A DNA stretch of 44,443 nucleotides from Oscillospiraceae bacterium (GTDB lineage: Bacteria; Bacillota; Clostridia; Oscillospirales; Ruminococcaceae). Location of the stretch: positions 1 to 44,443 of the forward strand of contig JAEEIA010000038.1 of the NCBI GenBank assembly GCA_016281125.1. Direction: 5' to 3'. Below, one piece after another: positions 1 to 7,521 of the stretch (position 1 is the first letter of the stretch; every line of letters begins with the position of its first letter). The position numbers and the translations under genes are program-made. A model generated the notes under the pieces. The model saw only the letters and a list, made by a program, of their open reading frames with translations. It was not told where the DNA came from and did no database searches.

Positions 1-157
1 GTCATTACGATCACTCGCAATTACTTCTCTTGCGCTCTTTTCCGTCGCGCCTCGACGTTGTATTTACCTCGTTTCCTCAGTAAATACGGAATCTTCAAGG
101 GTTCCTCTTTGGTTGCATTGTTCAATTTTCAAGGTGCCGTGGCCGTCTGACCGACAG
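1..157 (-). other. Probable rRNA operon leader (16S gene expected beyond the left edge)
   Basis: Read on the minus strand, the sequence downstream of two strong promoters contains ACCTTGAAAATTGAACAATG (about 115-136), a phrase of the kind found just ahead of 16S or in rRNA spacers of many Firmicutes. Two stems follow: TATTTAC/GTAAATA (61-67 with 80-86) and CGTCG/CGACG (43-47 with 53-57), which would suit leader processing. No open frame is evident. The mature rRNA itself is not inside the window, so the call rests on promoter architecture and leader sequence. A tRNA or other stable-RNA operon is the main alternative. Confidence 0.6.
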
Positions 158-164
158 CTTATTT

Positions 165-193
165 ATTATAGCACAGAATCAAGATTTTGTCAA
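165..193 (-). promoter_or_regulatory. Promoter P2 of the left-edge stable RNA operon
   Basis: Minus strand: TTGACA (188-193), 17-base spacer, TATAAT (165-170), with TGC before the -10. Both hexamers match the SigA consensus fully, as expected for rRNA promoters. Transcription would start near 157 and leave the window to the left. Confidence 0.85.
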
Positions 194-269
194 GCCTTTT
201 TTGAGATTTTTCAAAAAGTTTTTTCAGTATCTTTTTTCGTGCCCGCCGCTGTCATCCGGCGACTTGTAT

Positions 270-298
270 ATAATAGCATATTTCTCCGGAAATGTCAA
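270..298 (-). promoter_or_regulatory. Promoter P1 of the left-edge stable RNA operon
   Basis: Minus strand: TTGACA (293-298), 17-base spacer, TATTAT (270-275), with TGC before the -10. It lies 105 bases upstream of P2. Tandem P1/P2 of this kind is the usual layout of rRNA operons. Confidence 0.8.
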
Positions 299-401
299 GC
301 AAAAAATTCCATTTCCATGTTTTCAACAAAAGGCGCCGGGAATCGCTCCGATTGCATATCAAATCTGTCGAACGGTAAACAAATGTGCGCCGGAATATCG
401 C

Positions 402-441
402 AAAAAATATAAGCGTCCGGCACCGAATAAGCACCGGACGC
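402..441 (-). terminator. Terminator after prmA
   Basis: Inverted repeat GCGTCCGG (413-420) / CCGGACGC (434-441), followed on the minus strand by a T-rich run (402-408). It lies 6 bases past the prmA stop and would separate the mrp-prmA transcript from the rRNA promoter P1. Confidence 0.75.
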
Positions 442-446
442 ACCGA

Positions 447-1415
447 TTATTTCCGCATCAGAACTGCAGCCCACCCGGCACTTTGTTCCACCGTCACTTT
501 ATGCAGTCCGACCGTGTCCATCGCAGCCAGAACCTCATCCAGGCGCTCGTCAATGATGCCGGACAGCAGCAGCGCTGCGCCGTCCGCAAGATAATGCACA
601 AACAAATCCTTCATCGCAATCAGAATATCCGCGACAATGTTCGCGCAGACAACGTCATAGCCCGTGCCGAACGAATCCGCGAGCGCAGAATCATCGAGAA
701 TATTCCCGCAGAAGGTGTGATAATGCGCCGCCGGAATGCCGTTTCGCTCCGCATTTTCCGCGGCGGCCTCCGCAGCATTCTGCTCAATGTCAATCGCATA
801 CGCTTCGCCCGCGCCGAGCAGCATCGCGCCGATCGACAGAATTCCGCTGCCGCAGCCGATGTCGAGCACACGGGAGCCGGGCTTCACGACCGTTTCCAGC
901 AGGCCGAGGCACAGCTTTGTTGTATCGTGCTGGCCGGTGCCGAAGCTGGAGCCCGGGTCGATATGCAGCGCCGTGCGGCCGGCCGGAACCGGCTCATCTA
1001 CCCAGGTCGGGGTGATCCAGAGGCGCTCGCCGACCGGCAGCGGCCTGAAATACTGCTTCCAGTTGTTCGCCCAGTCCTCCTCGCGGATGCCCTTGCTCGT
1101 CATTTTCAGAGAGCCGTACAGCGCGGCATCAGCGGAGCTGCGGAGCTGTTCCAGAAGGCTGCGGACGGCCGTCATCTGCTCGGCGCCCTGTGCGTTTTCC
1201 GGCACATAGACCGTCACGCTCGGTTCGCCGGAGGTCAGCGCCTCCTGCAAGCCCTCCTCGAGATAATCCCAGTGGCCGACGCGTCCGGCCATCAGGTCAT
1301 CAAAATCGTCCGGATCGAATACCGAAAAGCCCTTGAATCCAAGATCCGTCAGCATGGCGCAGAGCAGATCCAGTCCGGCTTTTGCGGTTTCAATCGTAAC
1401 CTCAGTCCAGTTCAC
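447..1415 (-). CDS. prmA: Ribosomal protein L11 methyltransferase
   Basis: PrmA uses S-adenosylmethionine to trimethylate amino groups of ribosomal protein L11 in the cytoplasm. The 322-residue length is normal for the family. An N-terminal L11-recognition domain (about 1-110) and linker lead to the family-typical stretch DPGSSFGTGQHDTT (about 153-166). The methyltransferase motif I follows, VLDIGCGSG (183-191), and then CANIVADIL (about 257-265), the NxxA-type catalytic-loop region of PrmA. The ATG overlaps the mrp stop codon by 4 bases (ATGA), so the two are probably translationally coupled. The N-terminal third is less conserved, but the identity is clear. A hairpin terminator sits just beyond the stop. 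Confidence 0.93.
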   Translation of the reverse strand: MNWTEVTIETAKAGLDLLCAMLTDLGFKGFSVFDPDDFDDLMAGRVGHWDYLEEGLQEALTSGEPSVTVYVPENAQGAEQMTAVRSLLEQLRSSADAALYGSLKMTSKGIREEDWANNWKQYFRPLPVGERLWITPTWVDEPVPAGRTALHIDPGSSFGTGQHDTTKLCLGLLETVVKPGSRVLDIGCGSGILSIGAMLLGAGEAYAIDIEQNAAEAAAENAERNGIPAAHYHTFCGNILDDSALADSFGTGYDVVCANIVADILIAMKDLFVHYLADGAALLLSGIIDERLDEVLAAMDTVGLHKVTVEQSAGWAAVLMRK

Positions 1416-2248
1416 TGCGCATTTCCTCCGAGGGCAAGGATCGCATCGACTGCGGGCTCGAGCCAGTCGCCCTCAAAGAGTTCCACCATACCGGCGTCGC
1501 AGGCCGCTGCCAGCTTCGGGTTCATCGGGATTTTGCCGAGCACCGGCAGATGATGCGCCAACGCAATTTCGTCGATTCGGCTCTCGCCGAACACCGGGAT
1601 ATGCTTGCCGCAGTCGGGACATACCGCATAGCTCATGTTCTCAACAAGGCCGAGGATCGGCACATTCATGGTTTCCGCCATTTTGACGGCCTTTTCCACG
1701 ATCATCGAAACCAGCTCCTGCGGCGTCGTGACGATCAGGATGCCGTCCACGGGGATGCTCTGAAACACGGTCAGCGGCACGTCGCCCGTCCCGGGAGGCA
1801 TATCCACAAAGAGGAATTCGTTATCGCCCCAGATGACGTCCGTCCAGAACTGCTTGACCGCACCTGCAATGACGGGGCCGCGCCAGATCACGGGATCGGA
1901 CGGATTTTCCAGCAGCAGATTGACGCTCATCAGGTCGGTGCCGAGCTTGGATCTGACCGGGTAGATGCCCTGGTCGTCCGCCTCTGCGCGTGCGGTCACG
2001 CCGAACATTTTCGGCACGGACGGGCCGGTGATGTCTGCGTCGAGGATGCCGACCGTGTGGCCGGTGCGCTGTACGGACACAGCCGTCAGTGCGGTGACGA
2101 GAGATTTGCCGACGCCGCCCTTGCCGCTGACAACGGCAATGACCTTGCCGATCTTGCTCAGGGCATGGGGCTTCTCGTGGAGATCCTGCGGCTGGCGGCT
2201 GGCGCACGCTTCTCCGCAGGTTGAACAGTCATGGGTACATTCGCTCAT
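1412..2248 (-). CDS. mrp: Mrp/NBP35-family iron-sulfur carrier ATPase
   Basis: Mrp (ApbC/NBP35) proteins bind and deliver Fe-S clusters to apoproteins. This is a 278-residue cytoplasmic P-loop ATPase of the deviant Walker (MinD/ParA-like) class. SGKGGVGKS lies at about 41-49, followed by DADITGPS and DMPPGTGD. A Cys-rich N-terminus (C4, C8, C11, C15) and a later CPDC pair are present, as in cluster-binding members. The reading frame extends upstream, but the ATG at 2248 is chosen because GGAGAAAGGA precedes it and the promoter lies inside the extended frame. It is cotranscribed with prmA through a 4-base overlap. Substrate specificity cannot be told from sequence. Confidence 0.9.
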   Translation of the reverse strand: MSECTHDCSTCGEACASRQPQDLHEKPHALSKIGKVIAVVSGKGGVGKSLVTALTAVSVQRTGHTVGILDADITGPSVPKMFGVTARAEADDQGIYPVRSKLGTDLMSVNLLLENPSDPVIWRGPVIAGAVKQFWTDVIWGDNEFLFVDMPPGTGDVPLTVFQSIPVDGILIVTTPQELVSMIVEKAVKMAETMNVPILGLVENMSYAVCPDCGKHIPVFGESRIDEIALAHHLPVLGKIPMNPKLAAACDAGMVELFEGDWLEPAVDAILALGGNAQ

Positions 2249-2288
2249 AATGATCTTTCCTTTCTCCGATTTGTTTCGGTACCTGCTT

Positions 2289-2317
2289 AGTATACCACAA
2301 ATCCTGCGTTCTGTCAA
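2289..2317 (-). promoter_or_regulatory. Promoter of mrp-prmA
   Basis: Minus strand: TTGACA (2312-2317), 17-base spacer, TATACT (2289-2294), preceded by TGG (extended -10). The predicted start is near 2282, giving a leader of about 33 bases ahead of mrp. Confidence 0.85.
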
Positions 2318-2325
2318 ATACCGTG

Positions 2326-2359
2326 CAAAAAACAGGACGGTCTGATGACCGTCCTGTTT
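2326..2359 (-). terminator. Terminator of the cohesin-like gene
   Basis: Perfect 12-13 bp stem AAACAGGACGGTC / GACCGTCCTGTTT around a 4-base loop (2343-2346), with a T6 run on the minus strand (2326-2331). It sits between the cohesin-like gene and the mrp promoter, separating the two same-strand units. Confidence 0.9.
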
Positions 2360-2394
2360 GATTACTTATTCAGCTGTGTGCGAATCAGTCGGAA

Positions 2395-3297
2395 TTAGTC
2401 TTCCTTCTTCTTTGCAGCAACAACAGCAGTACCAGCTGCGAGCAGGAGAGCTGCAACAGCAACGCCTGCACCGGTGTCGCCGGTCTTCACGCCGTTAGCC
2501 TTGGTGGTAGCTGCCTTGGTGGTAGCCTTAGCAGTGGTACCGGAAACGGTGGTCGTGGTGATAGCCGTGGTGGTTTCACCAGTCGGAGCAGCGGTGGTCA
2601 CAGTGGTAGTCGGAGCCGGAGTGGTAGCCGGAGTCGGAACAGTGGTGATAACCGGAGCCGGAGTGGTAGTGGTAACAGGAGCCGGAGTGGTAACCGGAGC
2701 CTGAGTGGTGGTAACAACCGGAGCGCCAACGATCTCGATGTAGCCGTCAACGAGGTTGTACTGAACAGGCTCGTTGTCCTTATCGAGGAACTTGTCAACT
2801 TCGATCTTCATCGGGAACTTGTCGCCGACCTTAACGGTGTTCGGCAGCTTGAAATCAACGAAGAAGAAGGAACCGTCGCCGCTGGTGTTTCTGTTGCCCA
2901 TAACGCCGACTGCAACATTGAACTTATCGTCGTTCTTTGCAAGCTCGGTGTTGTGCTTCATGATGAGGTCGCCCTCAGTTGCCGGGAAGCCATCTGCGTT
3001 GTTCAGAACAGTGAACTTGGAATCCGACGGATAAACCAGACGGACACCGGACGGGCCGAAGCCAGCATTCTTCATGACCTCAACCTCATAGGTGACGACA
3101 TAGTCTGCCTTCTTCAGGTCCTCAATGTCAACCTGAACCTTGGTTGCGACCAGGTTGGTGACGTCCTTCAGTTCAGATGCGGCCGGAGCAACCTTTGTGC
3201 CCTTCGCGCCGTCTGCGCTGACGCTGATGCTCATTGCGACAACAGCAGCAACACTGCATGCAACCGCAGCCACCTTGGAGAAAATAGATTTGCTCAT
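2395..3297 (-). CDS. Cell-surface protein with one cohesin-like domain, Thr/Pro linker and C-terminal anchor
   Basis: This is a 300-residue exported protein. A signal peptide (about 1-28, ending VSADG) is followed by a beta-rich domain (about 48-190). Its pattern fits cohesins: VQVDIEDL..YVVTYEVEV, GVRLVYPSDSKFTVL, DGSFFFVDFKLP and a closing DGYIEIVG strand. Residues about 194-268 are almost only T, P, A and V, a cell-wall-spanning linker. The tail NGVKTGDTG + hydrophobic segment (about 277-295) + KKKED resembles a Gram-positive wall-sorting or membrane anchor, without a canonical LPXTG. A TTG lies 9 bases upstream, but the ATG at 3297 is preferred because AGGA is correctly spaced only for it. 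By inference it displays one dockerin partner at the surface, like single-cohesin anchors of ruminococci. It is a single-gene transcript with its own promoter and terminator. The cohesin call is by pattern only. Confidence 0.7.
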   Translation of the reverse strand: MSKSIFSKVAAVACSVAAVVAMSISVSADGAKGTKVAPAASELKDVTNLVATKVQVDIEDLKKADYVVTYEVEVMKNAGFGPSGVRLVYPSDSKFTVLNNADGFPATEGDLIMKHNTELAKNDDKFNVAVGVMGNRNTSGDGSFFFVDFKLPNTVKVGDKFPMKIEVDKFLDKDNEPVQYNLVDGYIEIVGAPVVTTTQAPVTTPAPVTTTTPAPVITTVPTPATTPAPTTTVTTAAPTGETTTAITTTTVSGTTAKATTKAATTKANGVKTGDTGAGVAVAALLLAAGTAVVAAKKKED

Positions 3298-3495
3298 GTG
3301 TTTCAATCCTTTCTGTTTTGTGTTGGAGGCTGCTGATTGAAGTCAGTCTCCGAAACTGTTCGGCTCTTCGTGCATCGCCCTGACAAGCAATACCCGTCAA
3401 GCCAATTGGCATTCAGAACTCTGCCTGAATCACCACTTGCAGCCTGATGCACCCGCCTGACACAGGGCATGCTGCAATATCAGTGATACAACTGT

Positions 3496-3524
3496 ATTTT
3501 ATCACAAAAAACAATTTTAGTCAA
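3496..3524 (-). promoter_or_regulatory. Promoter of the cohesin-like gene, with long leader
   Basis: Minus strand: TTGACT (3519-3524), 17-base spacer, TAAAAT (3496-3501), preceded by TGA. It predicts an untranslated leader of about 190 bases (3298-3489). I recognise no known riboswitch in that leader, and no long hairpin dominates it. A SigA promoter this close to consensus suggests high expression. Confidence 0.75.
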
Positions 3525-3882
3525 GCGGTTCGTCACTTTTTGTGTGACAATTCGGAGAGAAAATTTCATCGTGTTTTTGTTGATAATGCACAATGTTTAA
3601 GTATTCCGCTCCGTTTCCGCAACCGTACAACTTGTGGTTGTATCATTGTTTTTTGTAAGCAGATGCAGAATTTTCGCTGCTTCTGCATCCGCATTTCCCG
3701 ACGCAAACGCCGAACGCTTCGGCGCCCATGTCAGAATGTTCCTGCCGTCCGTTTGACGGCGCTCCGTTTGTGAATATTGCCGAAAATCGGGAATCTGCAA
3801 CCCGCTGCACAGCCTTTCTGACCAAGATACGCGGTTTCCCGCTGATGCAGATTATGCGGCTGCGAAACAGGGTATGCACACA
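3525..3882. other. Gene-free intergenic stretch between typA and the cohesin-like gene
   Basis: No convincing gene is seen. Short frames here lack ribosome sites and recognisable domains. Two inverted repeats are present: 9 bp GATGCAGAA/TTCTGCATC (3662-3670 with 3681-3689) and 7 bp CGCCGAA/TTCGGCG with a 3-base loop (3708-3714 with 3718-3724). The second could terminate typA transcription from the right, although only a short T-rich stretch follows it. Confidence 0.5.
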
Positions 3883-4088
3883 TTACTTCTTGAACTTCTG
3901 CTTCACCGGCAGTGCCGGAGCCTTTTTCAGAATCCGCAGTTCTGTGCAGCCTGTTCTGTCATACTGTTTTCGTTACTTCTTGAACTTCCGCTTCACCGGC
4001 AGTGCCGGAGCCTTTTTCAGAATCCGCAGCTCTGTGCAGCCTGTTCTGTCATGCTGTTTTCGTTACTTCTTGAACTTCTGCTTCATAC
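3883..4088. repeat. Tandem 90-bp repeat derived from the 3' end of typA
   Basis: Two near-identical 90-base units (3883-3972 and 3973-4062) are followed by a partial third copy (4063 to about 4087), which is the last codons and stop of typA itself. The full units differ at only about three positions. Each unit begins, on the plus strand, with the complement of the typA end (codons KQKFKK or KRKFKK plus TAA). Each also contains CCGGCAGTGCCGG, a short palindrome, followed on the plus strand by a run of T. The period is divisible by three, so the typA stop codon recurs in frame at the end of every unit. Confidence 0.9.
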
Positions 4089-5880
4089 GGAGGCTGTTGT
4101 CCAGAATCCGCTTGCGGATGCGCAGATGCTCCGGAGTGACCTCCAGCAGCTCGTCCTCCGCAAGATACTCCAGGCAGTCCTCCAGGCTCATATCCTTCGG
4201 CGGAATCAGGCGCAGTGCGTCATCGCTGCCGCTTGCACGCGTGTTCGTCAGATGCTTGCGCTTGCAGACATTGACCACAATATCCTCCGCTTTCGGCGTG
4301 CAGCCGACGACCATGCCCTCATAGACGTCCGTACCGGCCGGAATGAACAGGCTGCCTCTTTCCTGCGCGTTATACAGACCGTAGGTGACCGCCTCGCCGG
4401 TTTCGTAGGAAATCAGCGAGCCGACTGCTCTGCGCTCGATGTCGCCCTTATACGGCGCGAAGCACTCGAACACCGAGGACATGATGCCCTCGCCCTTTGT
4501 ATCGGTCAGGAATTCGCTCTTGTAGCCGAACAGACCGCGCGACGGAATCAGGAATTCCAGACGCATCCGGCTGCCCTGCGGATGCATCTCCTGCATCTCG
4601 CCCTTGCGGGAACCGATCTTCTCCATGACTGCGCCGACAGCCGTTTCCGGCACGTCGATCACGAGGCGCTCGATCGGCTCGTAGCGCTTGCCTTCTACTT
4701 CCTTGAACAGGACGCGCGGCGGCGAAACAGCCAGCTCATAGCCCTCTCTGCGCATATTCTCGATCAGAATCGACAGATGCATTTCGCCTCTGCCCGCGAC
4801 TAAGAAGGAATCCGTGCTGTCGGTATCCGTCACGCGGAGGGACACGTCTTTCAGCAGCTCCTTATAAAGGCGCTCGCGCAGCTGGCGGGAGGTCACGAAC
4901 TTGCCCTCGCGGCCTGCAAGCGGGCTGTCATTGACAGAGAACGTCATTTCGACGGTCGGCTCGCTGATCTTCGTGAAGCTGATCGGCTCAAAGCTGCCTG
5001 CCGCACAGATCGTATCACCGATGTTGATGCCGTCGATGCCCGAAATCCACACGATGTCGCCGACGGTCGCGCTCTGTGTCGAAACGCGCTGGAGCTGTTC
5101 GATCTGGAGCAGCGTCACCAGCTTTGCCGTGACCGGCTTTTCCTCGCTGTGGAAGTTGCCGACCTGCACCTGCTGGCCGACCTTTGCCGTACCGCGGATG
5201 ATTCTGCCGATGCCGATTCTGCCGACATATTCATTATAGTCAATCGAGGAGATCAGCATTTGCAGCGGCTCCTCCGGCTCGCCCTGCGGCGGCTCGATAT
5301 AGCTGAGGATCGTATCGAACAGCGGCTTCAGATCCGTGCCCGGCTCATACTGCGAAAGCGATGCTGTGCCGCTTCTGCCGGAGCAGAACAGCACGGGGCT
5401 TTCCAGCTGCTCGTCATTTGCGTCGAGGTCGAGCAGAAGCTCCAGCACCTCGTCGCCGATCTCATCCAGACGCGCATCCGGACGGTCGATCTTGTTGACG
5501 ACAATGATGATCTTCTGGCCCATTTCCAGTGCCTTCGACAGCACAAAACGCGTCTGCGGCATCGGGCCCTCCGCCGCATCGACCAGCAGCAGCACGCCGT
5601 CCACCATGTTCAGAACGCGCTCCACCTCGCCGGAGAAATCCGCATGGCCGGGCGTGTCGATAATGTTGATCTTGACGCCGTTGTACATGACGGAGGTGTT
5701 CTTCGCCAGAATCGTGATGCCGCGCTCACGCTCCAGATCGTTGGAGTCCATGACGCGCTCGGCAACGGACTGGTTCTCGCGGAACGCGCCGCTCTGCTTG
5801 AGCATTTCATCGACCAGCGTCGTCTTGCCGTGGTCAACGTGCGCGATGATTGCGATGTTTCTCAAATCATTTCTTACCAC
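4063..5880 (-). CDS. typA: Translational GTPase TypA/BipA
   Basis: TypA is a ribosome-binding GTPase of the EF-G/LepA class, involved in ribosome assembly and stress adaptation. Its 605-residue length is normal. The GTPase motifs are intact: AHVDHGKTT (13-21), the switch region with RERGITI (about 51-57), DTPGH (75-79) and NKID (129-132). EF-G-like domains II, III and V follow, then the TypA-specific C-terminus ending in a lysine-rich tail. The start is GTG at 5880, followed by GTA AGA AAT. The GAGGG ribosome site overlaps the stop codon of the upstream Sel1 gene 9 bases away, so the two genes form an operon. The end of the gene has been duplicated twice downstream (3883-4062). Confidence 0.95.
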   Translation of the reverse strand: MVRNDLRNIAIIAHVDHGKTTLVDEMLKQSGAFRENQSVAERVMDSNDLERERGITILAKNTSVMYNGVKINIIDTPGHADFSGEVERVLNMVDGVLLLVDAAEGPMPQTRFVLSKALEMGQKIIIVVNKIDRPDARLDEIGDEVLELLLDLDANDEQLESPVLFCSGRSGTASLSQYEPGTDLKPLFDTILSYIEPPQGEPEEPLQMLISSIDYNEYVGRIGIGRIIRGTAKVGQQVQVGNFHSEEKPVTAKLVTLLQIEQLQRVSTQSATVGDIVWISGIDGINIGDTICAAGSFEPISFTKISEPTVEMTFSVNDSPLAGREGKFVTSRQLRERLYKELLKDVSLRVTDTDSTDSFLVAGRGEMHLSILIENMRREGYELAVSPPRVLFKEVEGKRYEPIERLVIDVPETAVGAVMEKIGSRKGEMQEMHPQGSRMRLEFLIPSRGLFGYKSEFLTDTKGEGIMSSVFECFAPYKGDIERRAVGSLISYETGEAVTYGLYNAQERGSLFIPAGTDVYEGMVVGCTPKAEDIVVNVCKRKHLTNTRASGSDDALRLIPPKDMSLEDCLEYLAEDELLEVTPEHLRIRKRILDNSLRMKQKFKK

Positions 5881-5889
5881 TTTGCACCC

Positions 5890-6672
5890 TCACTTCTTTT
5901 TCTTCTTCGCAGCGCGCTCCGCATTGCGGCGGCGCTGTTCGTCATTTTTGATCCGCTGCATCAGCTGCGCCCGCCGGATCTCAAACATTTCGACCCTTGC
6001 AAGCCCCGTGCAGCCGCATACAAACTGTTCTCCGGTTTTCAGCCAGCGGAGCGCTTCGTTCAGGTCGCGCTTTACGCCGACACCGTCCGCATAACAGTCT
6101 GAAAGGAAAAATGTCATGCGCGTGTGCGCCATGAGCAGCTCCTTCTGCTTCTCCGCAAAATCCACAAAGCCTTCCTGTGCGTAATACGCCCAGTAAATGC
6201 GGATCATACGCTCAGCCTGCTCTGCCCATGCATAGGCCGATTCGTGCTCGACCGGGAAGCCTGCCGTTCCGCTTTTGAAGCAGAGCGCCAGCTTTTCCAT
6301 TGCCTCCCAGGAGCCGCTGTCCGCAGCCTGCTCCAGCCATGCGCGGCATTTTGCGGGATCCTTTTCCAGCAGGCGCCCGTTCAGGTAAAAGCCTGCGAGC
6401 AGTGCCATCGCATCCTGCACGCCGAGCTCCGACGCCCGCAGCAGGTAATCATACGCCTTTTCGTCATCCTGCGCCGCGCCCAGACGCCCGAAATAGTAAC
6501 GCTGCCCGAGCTCATACAGCGCGCCGCGCTCATTCTCCTGCGCGTGCTGCTCCAGATCGCTGAGCGGGAACGCCTCAAACGGGCGGTATACCGTGACGGG
6601 CTCCCCGCCGTCCTTCGGCGTAAAGGTCACGGCCGCCGCCGGAAGGTAGGCCGGCATGATGTCCTGTTTCAT
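5890..6672 (-). CDS. Sel1-like repeat protein
   Basis: This is a 260-residue protein without signal peptide or membrane segment. Alpha-helical Sel1/TPR-like repeats start at about residue 50: ALYELGQRYYFG, AYDYLLRASELG, AMALLAGFYLNG, CRAWLEQAADSG, then FFLSDCYADGVGV with NEALRWL. The C-terminus is highly charged and ends in five lysines. Sel1 repeats usually mediate protein-protein contacts. The partner here is unknown. The reading frame continues upstream to 6882, but the ATG at 6672 has AAGGAGGG at ideal spacing and lies after the promoter. It shares a transcript with typA, 9 bases downstream. That pairing hints at a translation-linked role, but this is only inference. Confidence 0.8.
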   Translation of the reverse strand: MKQDIMPAYLPAAAVTFTPKDGGEPVTVYRPFEAFPLSDLEQHAQENERGALYELGQRYYFGRLGAAQDDEKAYDYLLRASELGVQDAMALLAGFYLNGRLLEKDPAKCRAWLEQAADSGSWEAMEKLALCFKSGTAGFPVEHESAYAWAEQAERMIRIYWAYYAQEGFVDFAEKQKELLMAHTRMTFFLSDCYADGVGVKRDLNEALRWLKTGEQFVCGCTGLARVEMFEIRRAQLMQRIKNDEQRRRNAERAAKKKKK

Positions 6673-6702
6673 CCGTTTATCCCTCCTTTTTTGCAACACT
6701 TG

Positions 6703-6732
6703 ATTATAACACCAAGCAATGCGCTCTGTCAA
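6703..6732 (-). promoter_or_regulatory. Promoter of the Sel1-typA operon
   Basis: Minus strand: TTGACA (6727-6732), 18-base spacer, TATAAT (6703-6708), preceded by TGT. The leader to the ATG at 6672 is about 25 bases. Confidence 0.85.
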
Positions 6733-6812
6733 GCATTCAGGCGGATTTTGAGGATTGTGAAGCATTTTTTTCGGATACAGCCTGATTTTTGTCAATAATA
6801 GCAGTGCTCCGG

Positions 6813-6841
6813 TTGATTTTTTTGCTGCTATATGGTATACT
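6813..6841 (+). promoter_or_regulatory. SigA-type promoter of sigma module A
   Basis: TTGATT (6813-6818), 17-base spacer, TATACT (6836-6841) with TGG before the -10. The core ATATGGTATACT is nearly the same as in the promoter of the second sigma gene (38709-38714). It implies a leader of roughly 80 bases before the annotated start. Confidence 0.75.
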
Positions 6842-6897
6842 GTACATAATTGCGGAGAATCCCGCAGATGAAAATCTATCAAAAATCAATCTGAGTT

Positions 6898-6926
6898 TGT
6901 AACCTTTTTCCGTGATTCCTGTTCTA
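6898..6926 (+). promoter_or_regulatory. Possible ECF-type self-regulated promoter
   Basis: TGTAAC (6898-6903), 17 bases, GTTCTA (6921-6926). The AAC-containing -35 is typical of ECF sigma promoters. A related arrangement, TGTAAT-17-TGTCTG, sits at the same place before the second sigma gene. If used, transcription would begin near 6932, and translation would have to start at GTG 6955 or later. The call is weak, from two sequences only. Confidence 0.3.
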
Positions 6927-6930
6927 ATGG

Positions 6931-7521
6931 ATGAGGGCACAAACGCGAAGGGCGGTGGCTGCCATTAACGATGATCGAATCATAGGCCTGTTTGAACAGC
7001 GGAGCGAGCAGGCGATTGCCGAAACTGCAAGTCAGTACGGCGCGCTGTGCCGGTCTGTTGCACGCAACATTCTGGGCTCAAATGAGGATGCCGAGGAGTG
7101 CTTCGACGATGCACTGCTGACCGTTTGGAACGCGATCCCCCCCGCACACCCGCAGAATTTCCGCGCCTATCTCCTTCGGCTGGTACATAACCATGCGGTC
7201 AACCGCTGGAATGCCGGCAAGGCGCAGAAGCGCGGCGGCAGTCATCTGCCGGCGGCGCTCGATGAGCTGTCCGAGGTGCTCGCCTCCCGCGAGGACATTG
7301 TGGACGAAAGCGAACGCCGTGAGCTGCTGGAGGCTGTGACGCGGTTCCTGCGCGGGCTCCCGAAGCACCAGAGAGATCTGTTCGTGCGGCGGTACTGGTA
7401 TGCCGCGACCGTTTCAGAGCTGTCTGCATTGTTCGATATGACAGAAAACCATGTAAAGGTAACACTTTCCCGCATCCGGAAACGGCTGCAAAATACTCTG
7501 CGGAAGGAGGGATTGCTGTGA
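6931..7521 (+). CDS. RNA polymerase ECF-type sigma factor (module A)
   Basis: This is a sigma-70 family member of the extracytoplasmic-function size class (196 residues from this start). Region 2 runs from about EQAIAETASQYGALCRSVARNILGS through EDAEECFDDALLTVWN (core binding and -10 recognition). Region 4 is near the C-terminus: LPKHQRDLFVRRYWY, then the helix-turn-helix TVSELSALFDMTENHVKVTL. The start is uncertain: ATG 6931 has no clear ribosome site, and GTG 6955 sits only 2 bases after GAAGGG. The family usually starts just before the D-D-[KR]-[IE]-I motif, which favours a later start. The stop overlaps the GTG of the next gene by 4 bases, so sigma factor and membrane partner are coupled, as usual for sigma/anti-sigma pairs. 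A paralogue lies at 38825-39382. Confidence 0.9.
   Translation: MRAQTRRAVAAINDDRIIGLFEQRSEQAIAETASQYGALCRSVARNILGSNEDAEECFDDALLTVWNAIPPAHPQNFRAYLLRLVHNHAVNRWNAGKAQKRGGSHLPAALDELSEVLASREDIVDESERRELLEAVTRFLRGLPKHQRDLFVRRYWYAATVSELSALFDMTENHVKVTLSRIRKRLQNTLRKEGLL

Noticed and set aside
201-1553. A 450-codon plus-strand open frame across prmA
   Set aside because: It lies antisense to the clearly identified prmA, has Arg/Ala/Gln-biased sequence and no domain. It is a by-product of GC-rich codon use.
2474-2704. A plus-strand frame made almost only of V, A and G
   Set aside because: It is the complement of the Thr/Pro linker codons of the cohesin-like protein, not a membrane peptide gene.
3597-3879. 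Short minus-strand frames between typA and the cohesin-like gene
   Set aside because: They have no ribosome site, no recognisable domain, and overlap hairpins. Treated as non-coding.
3883-4088. Possible CRISPR array
   Set aside because: There are only two adjoining 90-base units with no spacers, and they match the end of typA, so this is a tandem duplication.
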